Assembly: GCF_030818905.1 (NCBI RefSeq)
Contig: NZ_JAUTAZ010000001.1
Span: forward strand, 2,790,001 to 2,854,000
Source of the DNA: Microbacterium sp. SORGH_AS_0888
Lineage (GTDB): Bacteria > Actinomycetota > Actinomycetes > Actinomycetales > Microbacteriaceae
Direction of reading: 5' to 3'
DNA: 64,000 bases
Each line of letters begins with the position of its first letter. The stretch's first letter is position 1. Both the position numbers and the translations under genes were made by a program. This document shows positions 16,945 through 25,362 of this stretch, piece after piece. The notes below the pieces were generated by a model. That model saw only the letters and a list, made by a program, of their open reading frames with translations. It was not told where the DNA came from and searched no databases.

Positions 16945-19456
16945 GCGTGCTGCGCGAGTACGCGGCGCTCGTCGGCGCCCCGACGCTGCCGCTGCCCGGC
17001 ACCGCCCGTGAGAGGTTCGACGAGGTCGTCGACGCCGAGGGCGCGCTCCGTCCGTCGTGGCGCGCGATGGCCGCCGTCGCCTACGACCTCACGGCCGACG
17101 AGCTGCGACGCATCGACGACGAGATCGCGACGCTGCTCGCCGACGACGGCGTCACCTACGAGCATCCGGATGCCGGCAGCATCCCGTGGGGTCTGGACCC
17201 GGTGCCGCTCGTGCTCGACGCCACGACCTGGGGGCGCCTCGAGGTCGGCCTCGCCCAGCGTGCCGAGCTCCTGGGAGCGCTGCTCGAAGACCTGTACGGA
17301 CCGCAGCGGATGCTGTCCGAGCGCGTCGTGCCCGCCGCCGCGGTGTTCGCGCACGCCGGCTTCCTGCGGCCGCTCGTCGGCACCGGGCCGCGACATCCGC
17401 TGCTGCTGTCGGGCACCGATCTCGGCCGCGACGCCGAGGGGGAGTGGCGGGTTCTCGCCGACCGCGTGCAGGCGCCGTCCGGTCTCGGCTTCGCGATGGA
17501 GAACCGCCGCGTCATCTCCCGCGTGCTGCCGGGACCTCTACCAGGAGGCGGCGCTGCACCGCATGGAGCCCTACTTCGCGGCGCTGCGGTCCTCGCTGCT
17601 GCAGGCCGCGCCGGCCGAGGTCTCCGACCCGCGGATCGTCGTGCTCTCACCGGGCACGCACTCCGAGACGGCGTACGACCAGGCGTTCCTCGCCAACGTC
17701 CTCGGCTTCCCGCTCGTGCAGGGCGGCGACCTCGTCATGCGTGACGGCTCGGTGTGGATGAAGCCGCCCGGCTATCCGCACCGGATGCCGGTCGAGCGCG
17801 TCGACGTCATCCTCCGTCGCGTCGACGCGGAGTGGTGCGACCCCCTGGAGCTCCGGGCGGGATCCCAGCTCGGCTTCCCGGGACTCGTGGAGGCCGTCCG
17901 CCGCGGCAGCGTGAGCGTCGTCAACGCGCTCGGCGCCGGCGTGCTCGAGAACCCGGGCCTGATGCCCTTCCTCCCCGCCGTGTGCGAGCGGCTGCTCGGC
18001 GAGCAGCTGCGGCTGCCGAGCGTGCCGAGCTGGGTGGGGCGGCGACCCGGAGGGACTCGAGGTGATCCTCGCGGGCCTCGAGGACGGCGAGCTGAGCGTG
18101 CGCCGCATCGACGGCCGCTCGGCCGAGCTCACCGGCATCGCCCCCGACGAGGTCCGCGCGCGCATCCTGACGGAGCCGCATCGCTACGTCGGACGTCGGC
18201 TGCTGCCGCTGTCGCAGGCCCCCGCCTGGGCGCCGATGGCGAGCGCCGGCGGCGGCACGGTGCCCCGGCAGCTGATCCTCCGGGCGTTCACGATCCGCGA
18301 CGGATCCGCGTACCGTCCGCTTGTGGGCGGCCTCGCGACCCTCGCGGGGGTCGGGGGACTGGCGCCCGTGACGAAGGACGTCTGGGTGCTCAAGGCGGCC
18401 GAGTCCGATCCTGATCAGGGGCTCGCCGAGGTCGCCCCGCTCACGCTCGCGCGTGCGACGCCGACGCTCTCGCCCCGCGGGCTGGAGGACATGTTCTGGG
18501 CGGGCCGGTACGCCGAGCGCGCCGAGGACCTGCTGCGCCTCGTGCTCGCGACGCAGACCTACGCGGAGCAGCTCGACTACTCCTCGCTCGACTCCGGCGC
18601 GCTCGTGCTCGCGGCCCTGCGCGACGCGATCGCCCGGCTGTGTCCGCGCCGGGCGGCGGATCCGGCCGACGAGCTGCGCTCGCTGCTCCTGGACGCCGGA
18701 CGGCCCGGGTCGGCGGCTCATTCCTTCTCGCGGCTCCGCGACGCGCTGGAGGGCGTGCGCGATCAGCTGTCGAACGACACCTGGCGCGTGTTCGGCGCCG
18801 TCGACCGCGCTGCCGCGGCGCTGCGGGGGACACGTCACGCCCAGCGGATCCCCGACGCCGCCGGGCGGATGCTCACCGGCGTCCTGTCGCTCCAGGGCGT
18901 GACCGCCAACATGATCCAGGACGCCGGCTGGCACATGATCGAGCTGGGGCGTTTCGTCGAGCGCGCACTGCAGCTGTGCGCGCTGCTGCAGGCGACCGCG
19001 ACCTCCGCCCGCGGTCGTGAGGTCGACCGCGCCGTGCTCGAAGGCGTGCTGCTGGCCGCCGAGAGCTCGGTCACCCACCGACGGCGGCACCGCGGCGACG
19101 TCCGCGTCGAGGGGGCGCTCGAGCTCCTGCTGACGGATGCCGAGAACCCGCGCTCGGTCGCGTTCGCGCTGGACCGCGTGGCCGAGCACCTGCGGGCGCT
19201 TCCGGCCTCGACCCGCTCCAGCCGCCCCGAACGCCTCGTCGAGGAGCTGCACGCGGCGATCGAGGGCGCCGACCTCGCCGAGCTCACGCTCCGGGAGGAC
19301 GGCGTGCGGCCGGGGCTCATCCTGCTGCTGGCGGAGACCGCCGACGGCCTGCGGCGTCTCTCCGACGCCGTGCTGCAGGTGCACGGCGCGAGCGGGCCGG
19401 AGCCGCAGGCGCTGTCCTCGCTCGCGCTCACCGAGGAGCGGGGGGTCGCCTCGTGA
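16941..19456 (+). pseudogene. circularly permuted ATP-grasp + alpha-E protein, two +1 frameshifts
   Basis: The three consecutive frames together encode one protein of about 838 aa: circularly permuted ATP-grasp (DUF404/DUF407, COG2308) followed by an alpha-E domain (DUF403, COG2307; LSPRGLEDMFWAGRYAERAEDLLRL). The family is predicted to ligate amino acids or peptides using ATP. Frame 1 runs to VISRVLP, then an extra G among 17531-17533 shifts to frame 2 (DLYQEAALHRMEPYFAAL). A second extra G at 18032-18034 shifts to frame 3 (GDPEGLEVILAGLEDGEL), which stays open to 19456. Removing the two bases restores an intact gene. Both hits are GGG runs, so sequencing error is possible; otherwise the cluster's ligase is inactive. 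The stop overlaps the next GTG (GTGA). Confidence 0.85.
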
Positions 19457-20346
19457 GGTATCGGGTCAGCCACCGCACGGACTACCGCTACGACGCGGAT
19501 GTGAGCGGCAGCTACGGTCTCGCGCACCTCACGCCGCGCACGCTGCCGGCGCAGCGCGCGAGCGACCATCGCGTCGAGATCGCCCCCGTGCCCTCCGCGA
19601 CGAGCCGCCACACCGACGGCTACGGGAACGTCTCGACGTACTTCCACGTCACGGAGCCCCACCAGCGGCTCACGATCGACGCCGTGACCGAGGTCGAGGT
19701 CGTGCCGCCGAGCTACGACGCGACGGCGCTCGCCGAGCCCTGGGAGCGTGCGCGACCGCTCCAGCACCCCGAGATCGCGGGTGCCTGGGCGGCGACCGAC
19801 TTCGCGCTGCCCTCGCCCAAGGTGCTGCAGGTGCCGGATGCGACCGATTACGCCGCGGCGTCCCTCGAGCCGGGACGGCCGATCGGCGACGCCGTGACCG
19901 ACCTCATGCACCGCATCAAGGCCGACTTCGACTACGACTCGACGGCGACGACCGTGACCAGCACCGTTCCGGACGTGCTCGCGAAGCGTGCCGGGGTGTG
20001 CCAGGACTTCGCGCACCTGTCGCTCGCGTGCCTGCGCGGGCACGGCATCGCGGCACGGTACGTCAGCGGGTACCTCGCGACGCAGCCCCCGCCCGGCAAG
20101 GAGCGCATCGTGGGAGCCGACGCGTCGCACGCCTGGGTCGCGGTGTGGCTGCCCGGCTCCGACCAGTGGCTCGCGTTCGACCCGACCAACGACCAGTGGA
20201 TCGCGGACCGGCACGTCACGGTCGCGTGGGGGCGCGACTACGGCGACGTCACGCCGGTGAAGGGCGTGATCTACACCGAGGCCAAGCGCTCGACCCTGCG
20301 GGTGTCGGTCGACGTCGCCCCGCTCGAGGAGTACGCCGCGCACTGA
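19453..20346 (+). CDS. transglutaminase family protein
   Basis: 297-aa protein with the Bact_transglu_N segment (RYRVSHRTDYRYDADVSGSYG) and a transglutaminase-like cysteine protease core. The triad is Cys183 (AGVCQDFAHL), His226 (DASHAWVAVW) and Asp243 (LAFDPTNDQ). The C-terminal WGRDYGDVTPVKGV is the usual ending of the COG1305 proteins that accompany ATP-grasp/alpha-E genes. The GTG start overlaps the preceding stop by 4 bp, so it is translationally coupled. It probably hydrolyses or transfers on the amide bond made by the ATP-grasp partner (inference from gene neighbourhood). Confidence 0.9.
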   Translation: MRYRVSHRTDYRYDADVSGSYGLAHLTPRTLPAQRASDHRVEIAPVPSATSRHTDGYGNVSTYFHVTEPHQRLTIDAVTEVEVVPPSYDATALAEPWERARPLQHPEIAGAWAATDFALPSPKVLQVPDATDYAAASLEPGRPIGDAVTDLMHRIKADFDYDSTATTVTSTVPDVLAKRAGVCQDFAHLSLACLRGHGIAARYVSGYLATQPPPGKERIVGADASHAWVAVWLPGSDQWLAFDPTNDQWIADRHVTVAWGRDYGDVTPVKGVIYTEAKRSTLRVSVDVAPLEEYAAH

Positions 20347-20423
20347 GCGGCGCGGCGGGATCGGCATCTCGGCGCGAGCGCAACCCCGGATGTCCAGACG
20401 CGGGCGTGTGCGATGCTCGTCCC

Positions 20424-21413
20424 GTGAAAGCCTTCCGATGCCGGGTCTGCGGCAACGCCCTGTACTTCGAGAACTCCGTCTGCGTCTCCTGCGGCACCGC
20501 GCTCGGCTTCTCGCGCGGTGAGGCGGAGATCGTGCCGGTCGACGCGAACGGCCGCTACGTCGACTCCGCCGGCCTCGTGTGGCACGTCTGCCGCAACCTC
20601 GGCCTGTCCGGCTGCACCTGGCTCGCGCCGCTCGAGGGCGGCCAGTGCTCGGCGTGCGACCTCACCCGCGTCCGGCCCAACGACGCCGACCTCGAGGGGC
20701 TGTCGCAGTACCCGGTCGCCGAGCGCGCCAAGCGCTGGCTCGTCGTCGAGCTGGATCGTCTCGGCTTCCCGATCGTGGGCAAGGACGAGGACCCCGAGCG
20801 CGGCCTGTGCTTCGATCTGCTGTCCAGCGTGGCCGAGAACGTCGTCATCGGCCACGACGCGGGGGTCATCACGATCGACCTCGCCGAGAGCGACGACGCG
20901 CACCGCACGCAGGTGCAGGAGCAGCTCGGCGAGCCGTACCGCACGATGCTCGGCCACTTCCGGCACGAGGTGGGCCACTACTTCGAGTGGCTGCTGGTGG
21001 AGGGCACGGACCGGCTCCCCGAGGCCCGCGAGCTCTTCGGCGACGAGACCGCGGACTACCAGGCCGAGATCGACCGCCACTACTCCGAGGGCCCGCCGGC
21101 CGGCTGGCAGGAGCGATACATCTCGACCTACGCGACGATGCACCCCTACGAGGACTTCGCCGAGACCTGGGCGCACTTCCTGCACATCTCGGACACGGTG
21201 GAGACGGCATCCGCCTACGGGCTGACGGCGGTCGCCGGCATCGAGGCGTTCTCGCGGTTCCGCGACCTGGTGACGGGGGTGTGGATCCCGCTGTCGACGG
21301 CGCTCAACATGATCAACCGCTCGATGGGCAAGGACGATCTGTACCCCTTCGTGATCCCGGGCCCCGTGCTCGACAAGCTCGACTTCGTGGCCTCGCTCCG
21401 ACCCGCCGCCTGA
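20424..21413 (+). CDS. zinc-ribbon and zinc-binding metallopeptidase family protein
   Basis: 329-aa predicted metallopeptidase. The N-terminal zinc ribbon uses Cys6, Cys9, Cys20 and Cys23 (CRVCGNALYFENSVCVSCG), with further Cys pairs downstream. The catalytic motif is HEVGH at 181-185 within GHFRHEVGHYFEW, and YEDFAETWAHFLH supplies a likely third ligand. This family recurs beside transglutaminase/ATP-grasp/alpha-E genes, so it is probably the last member of the cluster. GTG 20424 follows a -10-like GATGCT by 6 nt, suggesting its own leaderless promoter. Confidence 0.87.
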   Translation: MKAFRCRVCGNALYFENSVCVSCGTALGFSRGEAEIVPVDANGRYVDSAGLVWHVCRNLGLSGCTWLAPLEGGQCSACDLTRVRPNDADLEGLSQYPVAERAKRWLVVELDRLGFPIVGKDEDPERGLCFDLLSSVAENVVIGHDAGVITIDLAESDDAHRTQVQEQLGEPYRTMLGHFRHEVGHYFEWLLVEGTDRLPEARELFGDETADYQAEIDRHYSEGPPAGWQERYISTYATMHPYEDFAETWAHFLHISDTVETASAYGLTAVAGIEAFSRFRDLVTGVWIPLSTALNMINRSMGKDDLYPFVIPGPVLDKLDFVASLRPAA

Positions 21414-21699
21414 ACGCTCTCGCGGCGCGGATGCCGTCAGTCGCGGCCGCGGAGGACGGCGCTGCCGCCGACACCTCGACCGAGACCGTGCGGGGCGAGG
21501 CTCCCCGCCGAGACCTCGGAGCGGACGGCGTAGGACACGTGCTCCCACCGCGCCAGCCCGACGGCTCGACTCGGGTCTTCCCGACACGGGGTGACGGATG
21601 TCGGTGCCGACCGGCAGCATGTCCACCCCTCGGGACGCCGGAGCGTGCCGCGGCCTCCGGCCGCGCCTGCCGCCGTCTGAGCTCGCCCCGATCGCGGGC
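21414..21699. other. intergenic region without a confident gene
   Basis: This stretch lies between two convergent genes. On the minus strand, about 40 codons ending at the TGA at 21439-21437 (reading ...RWEHVSYAVRSEVSAGSL...) have codon use like real genes here but no convincing start or family match. It may be a remnant of a gene. Nothing else is visible. Confidence 0.35.
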
Positions 21700-22737
21700 T
21701 CAGCGGGGGACGTCGACCCAGCGGGGCAGCGGGTCGGGCATCCGTGCCCAGGCATCCGGACCGGCGGCGAGCTCGTCGTCGGTGAGGGCCGCAGCGTCGA
21801 GCGCGTCGTAGAGGGCGAGGGCGTCGATGTCGAGGCCGGTGAAGGCGAGGTCCTGACCCAGCGAGAGCGCGTCGCCCTCGTCGGCAGCGAGCGGATGCAG
21901 CCACATGCACGAGCCGACGTGCTCCCACTGCCCGACCACGCGCGGTCGCGTGGCGAGTCGGCAGAACCCGACGGACCTCAGCAGGACGCCGCACGCACCG
22001 GACTCGAGCCGCTCGTCGAGCGCCGTGCGCAGGCGACCCGGGTGGAACGGGCGGATCTGCTCGTAGCGCACGGTACGGACCCGGGCGTCGGTCATGGTGG
22101 GGCGGTGCTCGCCGTTGAGGGCTGTCACCCACCCCGGACGGCTGTGCGCGGGTGCCGCCGCGCGACGCAGGCCGGCGATGTCGTCGGCGGGCCCGCGCGA
22201 GAGACGCAGGCGGGCCCGTGGCCCGAGATGGGAGGCGAGCGCGAGGAGGAGGGAGAGCTCCGCCGTGGGGAGGTGCTCCCAGTTGACCAGCACGGTCATG
22301 GTCGCGTACTCGAGCGCCTGTGCGGCGTGCAGGGCGCGGGCGCCGGGCTGCCCGAGCGGCACCAGGTCCTCGGCGTCCGCGATGAGGGGGGCGTCGTCGC
22401 GCAGATCATCGATCAGATGTCGCGCGTCGGCGATGCACAGGAGCCCGTCGCCGTTCTCCTCCTCGAGCATCGCCGCCGCCTGGGAGGGCGGGACCACGAG
22501 CGGGACGTCGATCACCCGGGGACCCTCGTCGGCGACGCCGCGGCCGGAGAGCATCTCGATCCCGGTGACGTGGCGGCATCCGAGTGTCTGAGCCAGGGCG
22601 CGGCCGACGCCGCGGCCGGAGAGCATCTCGATCCCGGTGACGTGGCGGCATCCGAGTGTCTGAGCCAGGGCGCGGCCGTACGCGCGCCGCTCCGGCTCGC
22701 AGGCGCCCGTGATCGCGATGCCGCCCAATCCGCTCAT
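21700..22737 (-). CDS. COG0523/CobW-like protein with degenerate N-terminus
   Basis: 345-aa protein related to COG0523 metallochaperones. The C-terminal CobW_C-like domain is clear: RPFHPGRLRTALDERL, VLLRSVGFCRLATRP and WEHVGSCMWLHP. The N-terminal GTPase part lacks the GxxGxGKT P-loop (only GGIAITGACEPERRAYG is found), so GTP hydrolysis is unlikely. Residues near the N-terminus contain an exact 24-residue tandem duplication. ATG 22737 has GAGGAA 4 nt upstream. Divergent from the Cys-less L36 gene across a Zur-like box, so it is probably induced by zinc shortage. Confidence 0.8.
   Translation of the reverse strand: MSGLGGIAITGACEPERRAYGRALAQTLGCRHVTGIEMLSGRGVGRALAQTLGCRHVTGIEMLSGRGVADEGPRVIDVPLVVPPSQAAAMLEEENGDGLLCIADARHLIDDLRDDAPLIADAEDLVPLGQPGARALHAAQALEYATMTVLVNWEHLPTAELSLLLALASHLGPRARLRLSRGPADDIAGLRRAAAPAHSRPGWVTALNGEHRPTMTDARVRTVRYEQIRPFHPGRLRTALDERLESGACGVLLRSVGFCRLATRPRVVGQWEHVGSCMWLHPLAADEGDALSLGQDLAFTGLDIDALALYDALDAAALTDDELAAGPDAWARMPDPLPRWVDVPR
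22533..22678. repeat. exact 72-bp tandem duplication inside the COG0523-like gene
   Basis: Copy 1 is 22533-22604 and copy 2 is 22605-22676, identical, and the identity runs two bases further. The unit is 24 codons, so the frame is kept, and the protein repeats GRALAQTLGCRHV...SGRGV. Perfect identity indicates a recent event. Confidence 0.9.
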
Positions 22738-22782
22738 GCGTTCCTCATTCCCGCGCAGGTCGCGAATAGCGTAGCCTACTTG

Positions 22783-22799
22783 TTGAGAACTATTATCAA
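22783..22799. promoter_or_regulatory. Zur-like operator
   Basis: TTGAGAACTATTATCAA is a 7-3-7 inverted repeat with one mismatch, AT-rich in a very GC-rich region, and resembles actinobacterial Zur boxes (TGATAATnATTATCA type). It ends 12 nt before the Cys-less L36 start and 45 nt from the divergent COG0523-like gene; both families are classic Zur targets. Confidence 0.65.
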
Positions 22800-22811
22800 T
22801 AGGGAGTCGTC

Positions 22812-22934
22812 GTGAAGGTACGCGCATCGCTGAAGTCGTTGAAGAACCAGCCCGGGGCGCAGGTCGTGCGCCGCCGCGGGAAGGTGTTCGTCATCAACAA
22901 GCTCAACCCGCGCTTCAAGGGCCGCCAGGGATAG
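22812..22934 (+). CDS. rpmJ: 50S ribosomal protein L36, type B (zinc-independent paralogue)
   Basis: 40-aa ribosomal protein bL36. The sequence [19 protein letters not shown]...[12 protein letters not shown] matches the YkgO/RpmJ2 form. It contains no Cys, unlike the zinc-binding form, so it can replace the Zn-containing L36 when zinc is short and release zinc from ribosomes. GTG 22812 has AGGGAG 5 nt upstream. A Zur-like palindrome lies directly before it, shared with the divergent COG0523-like gene. Confidence 0.93.
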   Translation: MKVRASLKSLKNQPGAQVVRRRGKVFVINKLNPRFKGRQG

Positions 22935-22954
22935 CGGCCGGGTCGCCGGGTCCG

Positions 22955-24004
22955 TCAGCTGACGACGACGCGGTCGCCCGTGCGGAGCCAGCCGTACAGC
23001 GTCGCCAGCGCGTCCAGGGGCGTGTGCACGCAGGCGTGCGAACCGTCGGTCGTGTACCGGGCGCTGCCGAAGGGGAACGTCTGCCACGACGCGTCGTGGA
23101 AGCCGACGCCGTCCGTGAAGGGGATCCAGTAGGTCACCGGGTCGTTCCAGCTGCCGTTGGCGTCCGAGCCGCGAAGCACCGTGTTCTGCGTCTTCCCCTG
23201 GACGGCGAAGGTGCCCGTCGGTGTCGAGTCGTCGACGTTCGTGATCGCGGTTGCGCCGGTCGTCACGGCGGTGTCCAGCTTCAGCTCGGTTCCCTCGCAG
23301 GCCCACATGTGCTGGTCCGCGATGCTCACGAAGACCGTGCGGGTGCCGTTGGGCACGCTGGCGCAGTGCGGGTCGGCGTCCGTCGGCTCGCCCGTGACCG
23401 GCAGGTGCTGCGCATCCGCCGCCGCTTGGGTGGATGTCTGGAGCGCCGCCGTGGCGGCGCTCAGCTCCTTCGTCCTCGCCGTGAGCGCAGCGGTGTCGGA
23501 CTGCGTCGTGCGGGTCAGTGCCGTCAGCGCGGCCGTCGCCGACTCCACCTCGGCGGTGCCGGACCGCTCGTCCGCGCGGGGCGCCGACGACGCCGACGGC
23601 GAGAAGCTCGCCGGGGCGGCGGTCACGGCACCGCTGGTGTCGACGATGATCCCCGCGGCCGTCGTCAACGTCGTCAGGTCGGTCCCCAGCTGGCCGACCT
23701 GAGCCGCCGCGGTCAGGAGGACGCCGTGCGCCGTGCTCCGATCGTGCAGCGTCTTCGCGGTCGTGAACTCCGCGACGGCGGCGGTGCGCGCCTGATCGAG
23801 CGATGTCGCCGCAGCGTCGTGGTCGTGCTCGGCCGCCGTCAGCTGCGCCTGCGCGTCGACGTAGTCGTTCCAGGCGGCCATGTGCCCGCCGATCGCCGCG
23901 CCGACGGCGACGATGCCCGTGCTGCTCGCGATCATGACGGCGAGAGACACGGCCATGACCAGAGGTCGACGGCGCGGGGGGAGGACCTCGGGAAGCCGTC
24001 GCAC
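22955..24004 (-). CDS. L,D-transpeptidase (YkuD domain), membrane-anchored
   Basis: 349-aa cell-wall enzyme that makes or exchanges 3-3 peptidoglycan cross-links. An N-terminal membrane anchor (LVMAVSLAVMIASSTGIVAVG) is followed by an Ala/Thr-rich coiled-coil stalk of about 160 residues. The C-terminal YkuD domain has VFVSIADQHMWACEG, GTFAVQGKTQN, and the active-site GFHDASW...SHACVHTPLDA with the nucleophile Cys. The usual SHGC is SHAC here. GTG 24004 follows a -10-like TACGAT, suggesting a leaderless transcript. Confidence 0.9.
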   Translation of the reverse strand: MRRLPEVLPPRRRPLVMAVSLAVMIASSTGIVAVGAAIGGHMAAWNDYVDAQAQLTAAEHDHDAAATSLDQARTAAVAEFTTAKTLHDRSTAHGVLLTAAAQVGQLGTDLTTLTTAAGIIVDTSGAVTAAPASFSPSASSAPRADERSGTAEVESATAALTALTRTTQSDTAALTARTKELSAATAALQTSTQAAADAQHLPVTGEPTDADPHCASVPNGTRTVFVSIADQHMWACEGTELKLDTAVTTGATAITNVDDSTPTGTFAVQGKTQNTVLRGSDANGSWNDPVTYWIPFTDGVGFHDASWQTFPFGSARYTTDGSHACVHTPLDALATLYGWLRTGDRVVVS

Positions 24005-24057
24005 GCGCCGATCGTATCGACGGCGGCTTTTGAGCGGGCCGTGAGCGCAGCGAGAAA

Positions 24058-24078
24058 TGAATGACCGACGGTCAGTCA
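24058..24078. promoter_or_regulatory. TetR-type operator
   Basis: TGACCGACGGTCA (24062-24074) is a perfect 13-bp palindrome. It extends outward to TGA at 24058-24060 and TCA at 24076-24078, giving a 21-bp near-palindrome. It ends 18 bp before the FMN reductase start and just upstream of a -10-like TATCCT (24085-24090), where a repressor would block transcription. The TetR protein of the same operon is the likely binder. Confidence 0.75.
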
Positions 24079-24096
24079 GGATGATATCCTATCGCC

Positions 24097-24693
24097 GTGG
24101 AACTCGATGAGATGGCGCAGCGTCCGCTTTCCGTGGGCGTCATCGTCGGCAGTCTTCGCCAGGACTCGCTCACGAAGCGTGTCGCCCGTGAGCTGATCGC
24201 CGCGGCGCCCCCTCGACTGCGGCCCCGATTCGTCGAGATCCGCGACCTGCCGCTCTACAACGAGGACCTCGACGTCGAGGTCGCCGCTGAGCCGCCCGCC
24301 GCCTGGGCGAGGTTCCGTGCAGAGATCCGCGCGTGCGAGGCGGTCCTGTTCGTCACCCCGGAGTACAACCGCTCCGTCCCCGCGCCGCTGAAGAACGCGA
24401 TCGATGTCGGCTCGGCACCGCACGGTCAGAACGTCTTCCGCGGTCTGCCTGCGGCGATCGTGTCGGCCTCGCCCGGGCGGATGGGGGCGTTCGGCGCGAA
24501 CCACCATCTCCGCCAGTCGCTCGTGTTCCTCGATATGCCGACCATGCAGCAGCCCGAACTGTACATCGGGGGAAGCGACGGACTGCTCGACGAGAACGGA
24601 GCGCTGAGCGACCCGTCGATGGCGAGCAGATTGACGACCTACATGGAGCGGTTCGCCGCGTGGGCGGCGTGCAACGCCAGGATGGCGGCATGA
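24097..24693 (+). CDS. NADPH-dependent FMN reductase (NAD(P)H:quinone/azo-reductase type)
   Basis: 198-aa flavodoxin-like reductase. GVIVGSLRQDSLTKRVARELI binds FMN phosphate, and VLFVTPEYNRSVPAPLKNAIDVGS is the classic motif of the SsuE/ChrR/YieF family, which reduces quinones, azo dyes or chromate. GTG 24097 lies at a leaderless position after TATCCT; ATG 24112 is an in-frame alternative. Its stop overlaps the TetR start (ATGA). The operator upstream suggests induction by an electrophile or quinone (inference). Confidence 0.9.
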   Translation: MELDEMAQRPLSVGVIVGSLRQDSLTKRVARELIAAAPPRLRPRFVEIRDLPLYNEDLDVEVAAEPPAAWARFRAEIRACEAVLFVTPEYNRSVPAPLKNAIDVGSAPHGQNVFRGLPAAIVSASPGRMGAFGANHHLRQSLVFLDMPTMQQPELYIGGSDGLLDENGALSDPSMASRLTTYMERFAAWAACNARMAA

Positions 24694-25310
24694 GCGAGGA
24701 GCGGACGCGGCTCGCACGTCGGGCGCCCGAGGAGCGGAGGGCGGCGGTGCTCGACGCGGCCCGTTCCCTCTTCGTCGCGAACGGGATCCCGGCCACCAGC
24801 ATCGACGCGATCGCCGCGCAGGCCGGGGTCGCGAAAGGCACCGTGTACCTGTACTTCCCGACGAAGGAGCACATCGTCTCCGCGATCGAGGCGGAATTCA
24901 CGGCCCGGATCGTGGAACGGACGCGCGCGGCGGCCACTGCGGCCGCCGACGCGCGCGCGGCGGTGGAGGCGTGGTGCGTCGAGCTGGCACTGTCCTACCT
25001 GGATGCGCTCGACGTCCACGACATGCTGTTCTGCGGAGGGTCTCCGGCCACGCGTGCGGGCGTCGCCGACAACGCCCTCGTCCACGACCTGCACGCCCTC
25101 CTCGTCTCCCACGGGGTCGACGACCCGGCCGCGACCGCCCCGTTCATCGTGGGCGGCGTCACCATGCTGACCGACCGCGCGATCCTCGACCGCAGCGCGG
25201 AGTCACCCGCGGAGCTGCTGGCCTCGGTGCGACGGTGCGTCTCCGCTGCGATCGCTCCTCTCCACGCGGCCGGCGCGTCGGTTCCCGCCGCGCCAGGGGC
25301 CGGGGCCTGA
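24690..25310 (+). CDS. TetR/AcrR family transcriptional regulator
   Basis: 206-aa repressor. The N-terminal HTH is clear: RRAAVLDAARSLFVANGIPATSIDAIAAQAGVAKGTVYLYFPTKEHIV (residues about 15-63, quoted motif core AGVAKGTVYLYF). The C-terminal ligand domain is Ala-rich helical. It overlaps the FMN reductase gene by 4 bp, so the operon is likely autoregulated through the palindrome at 24058-24078. Ligand unknown. Confidence 0.92.
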   Translation: MSEERTRLARRAPEERRAAVLDAARSLFVANGIPATSIDAIAAQAGVAKGTVYLYFPTKEHIVSAIEAEFTARIVERTRAAATAAADARAAVEAWCVELALSYLDALDVHDMLFCGGSPATRAGVADNALVHDLHALLVSHGVDDPAATAPFIVGGVTMLTDRAILDRSAESPAELLASVRRCVSAAIAPLHAAGASVPAAPGAGA

Positions 25311-25362
25311 CGGCGACGCGACCGCGGTGAGGCGTGTGCGCGCGACGGGGGAGGATAGGAGC

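Noticed and set aside
12930..17396. Very long open frames antisense to the transglutaminase gene (about 1490 codons) and elsewhere
   Set aside because: They are shadows of high-GC coding regions; they have Arg/Gly/Ala-rich sequence and no family motif.
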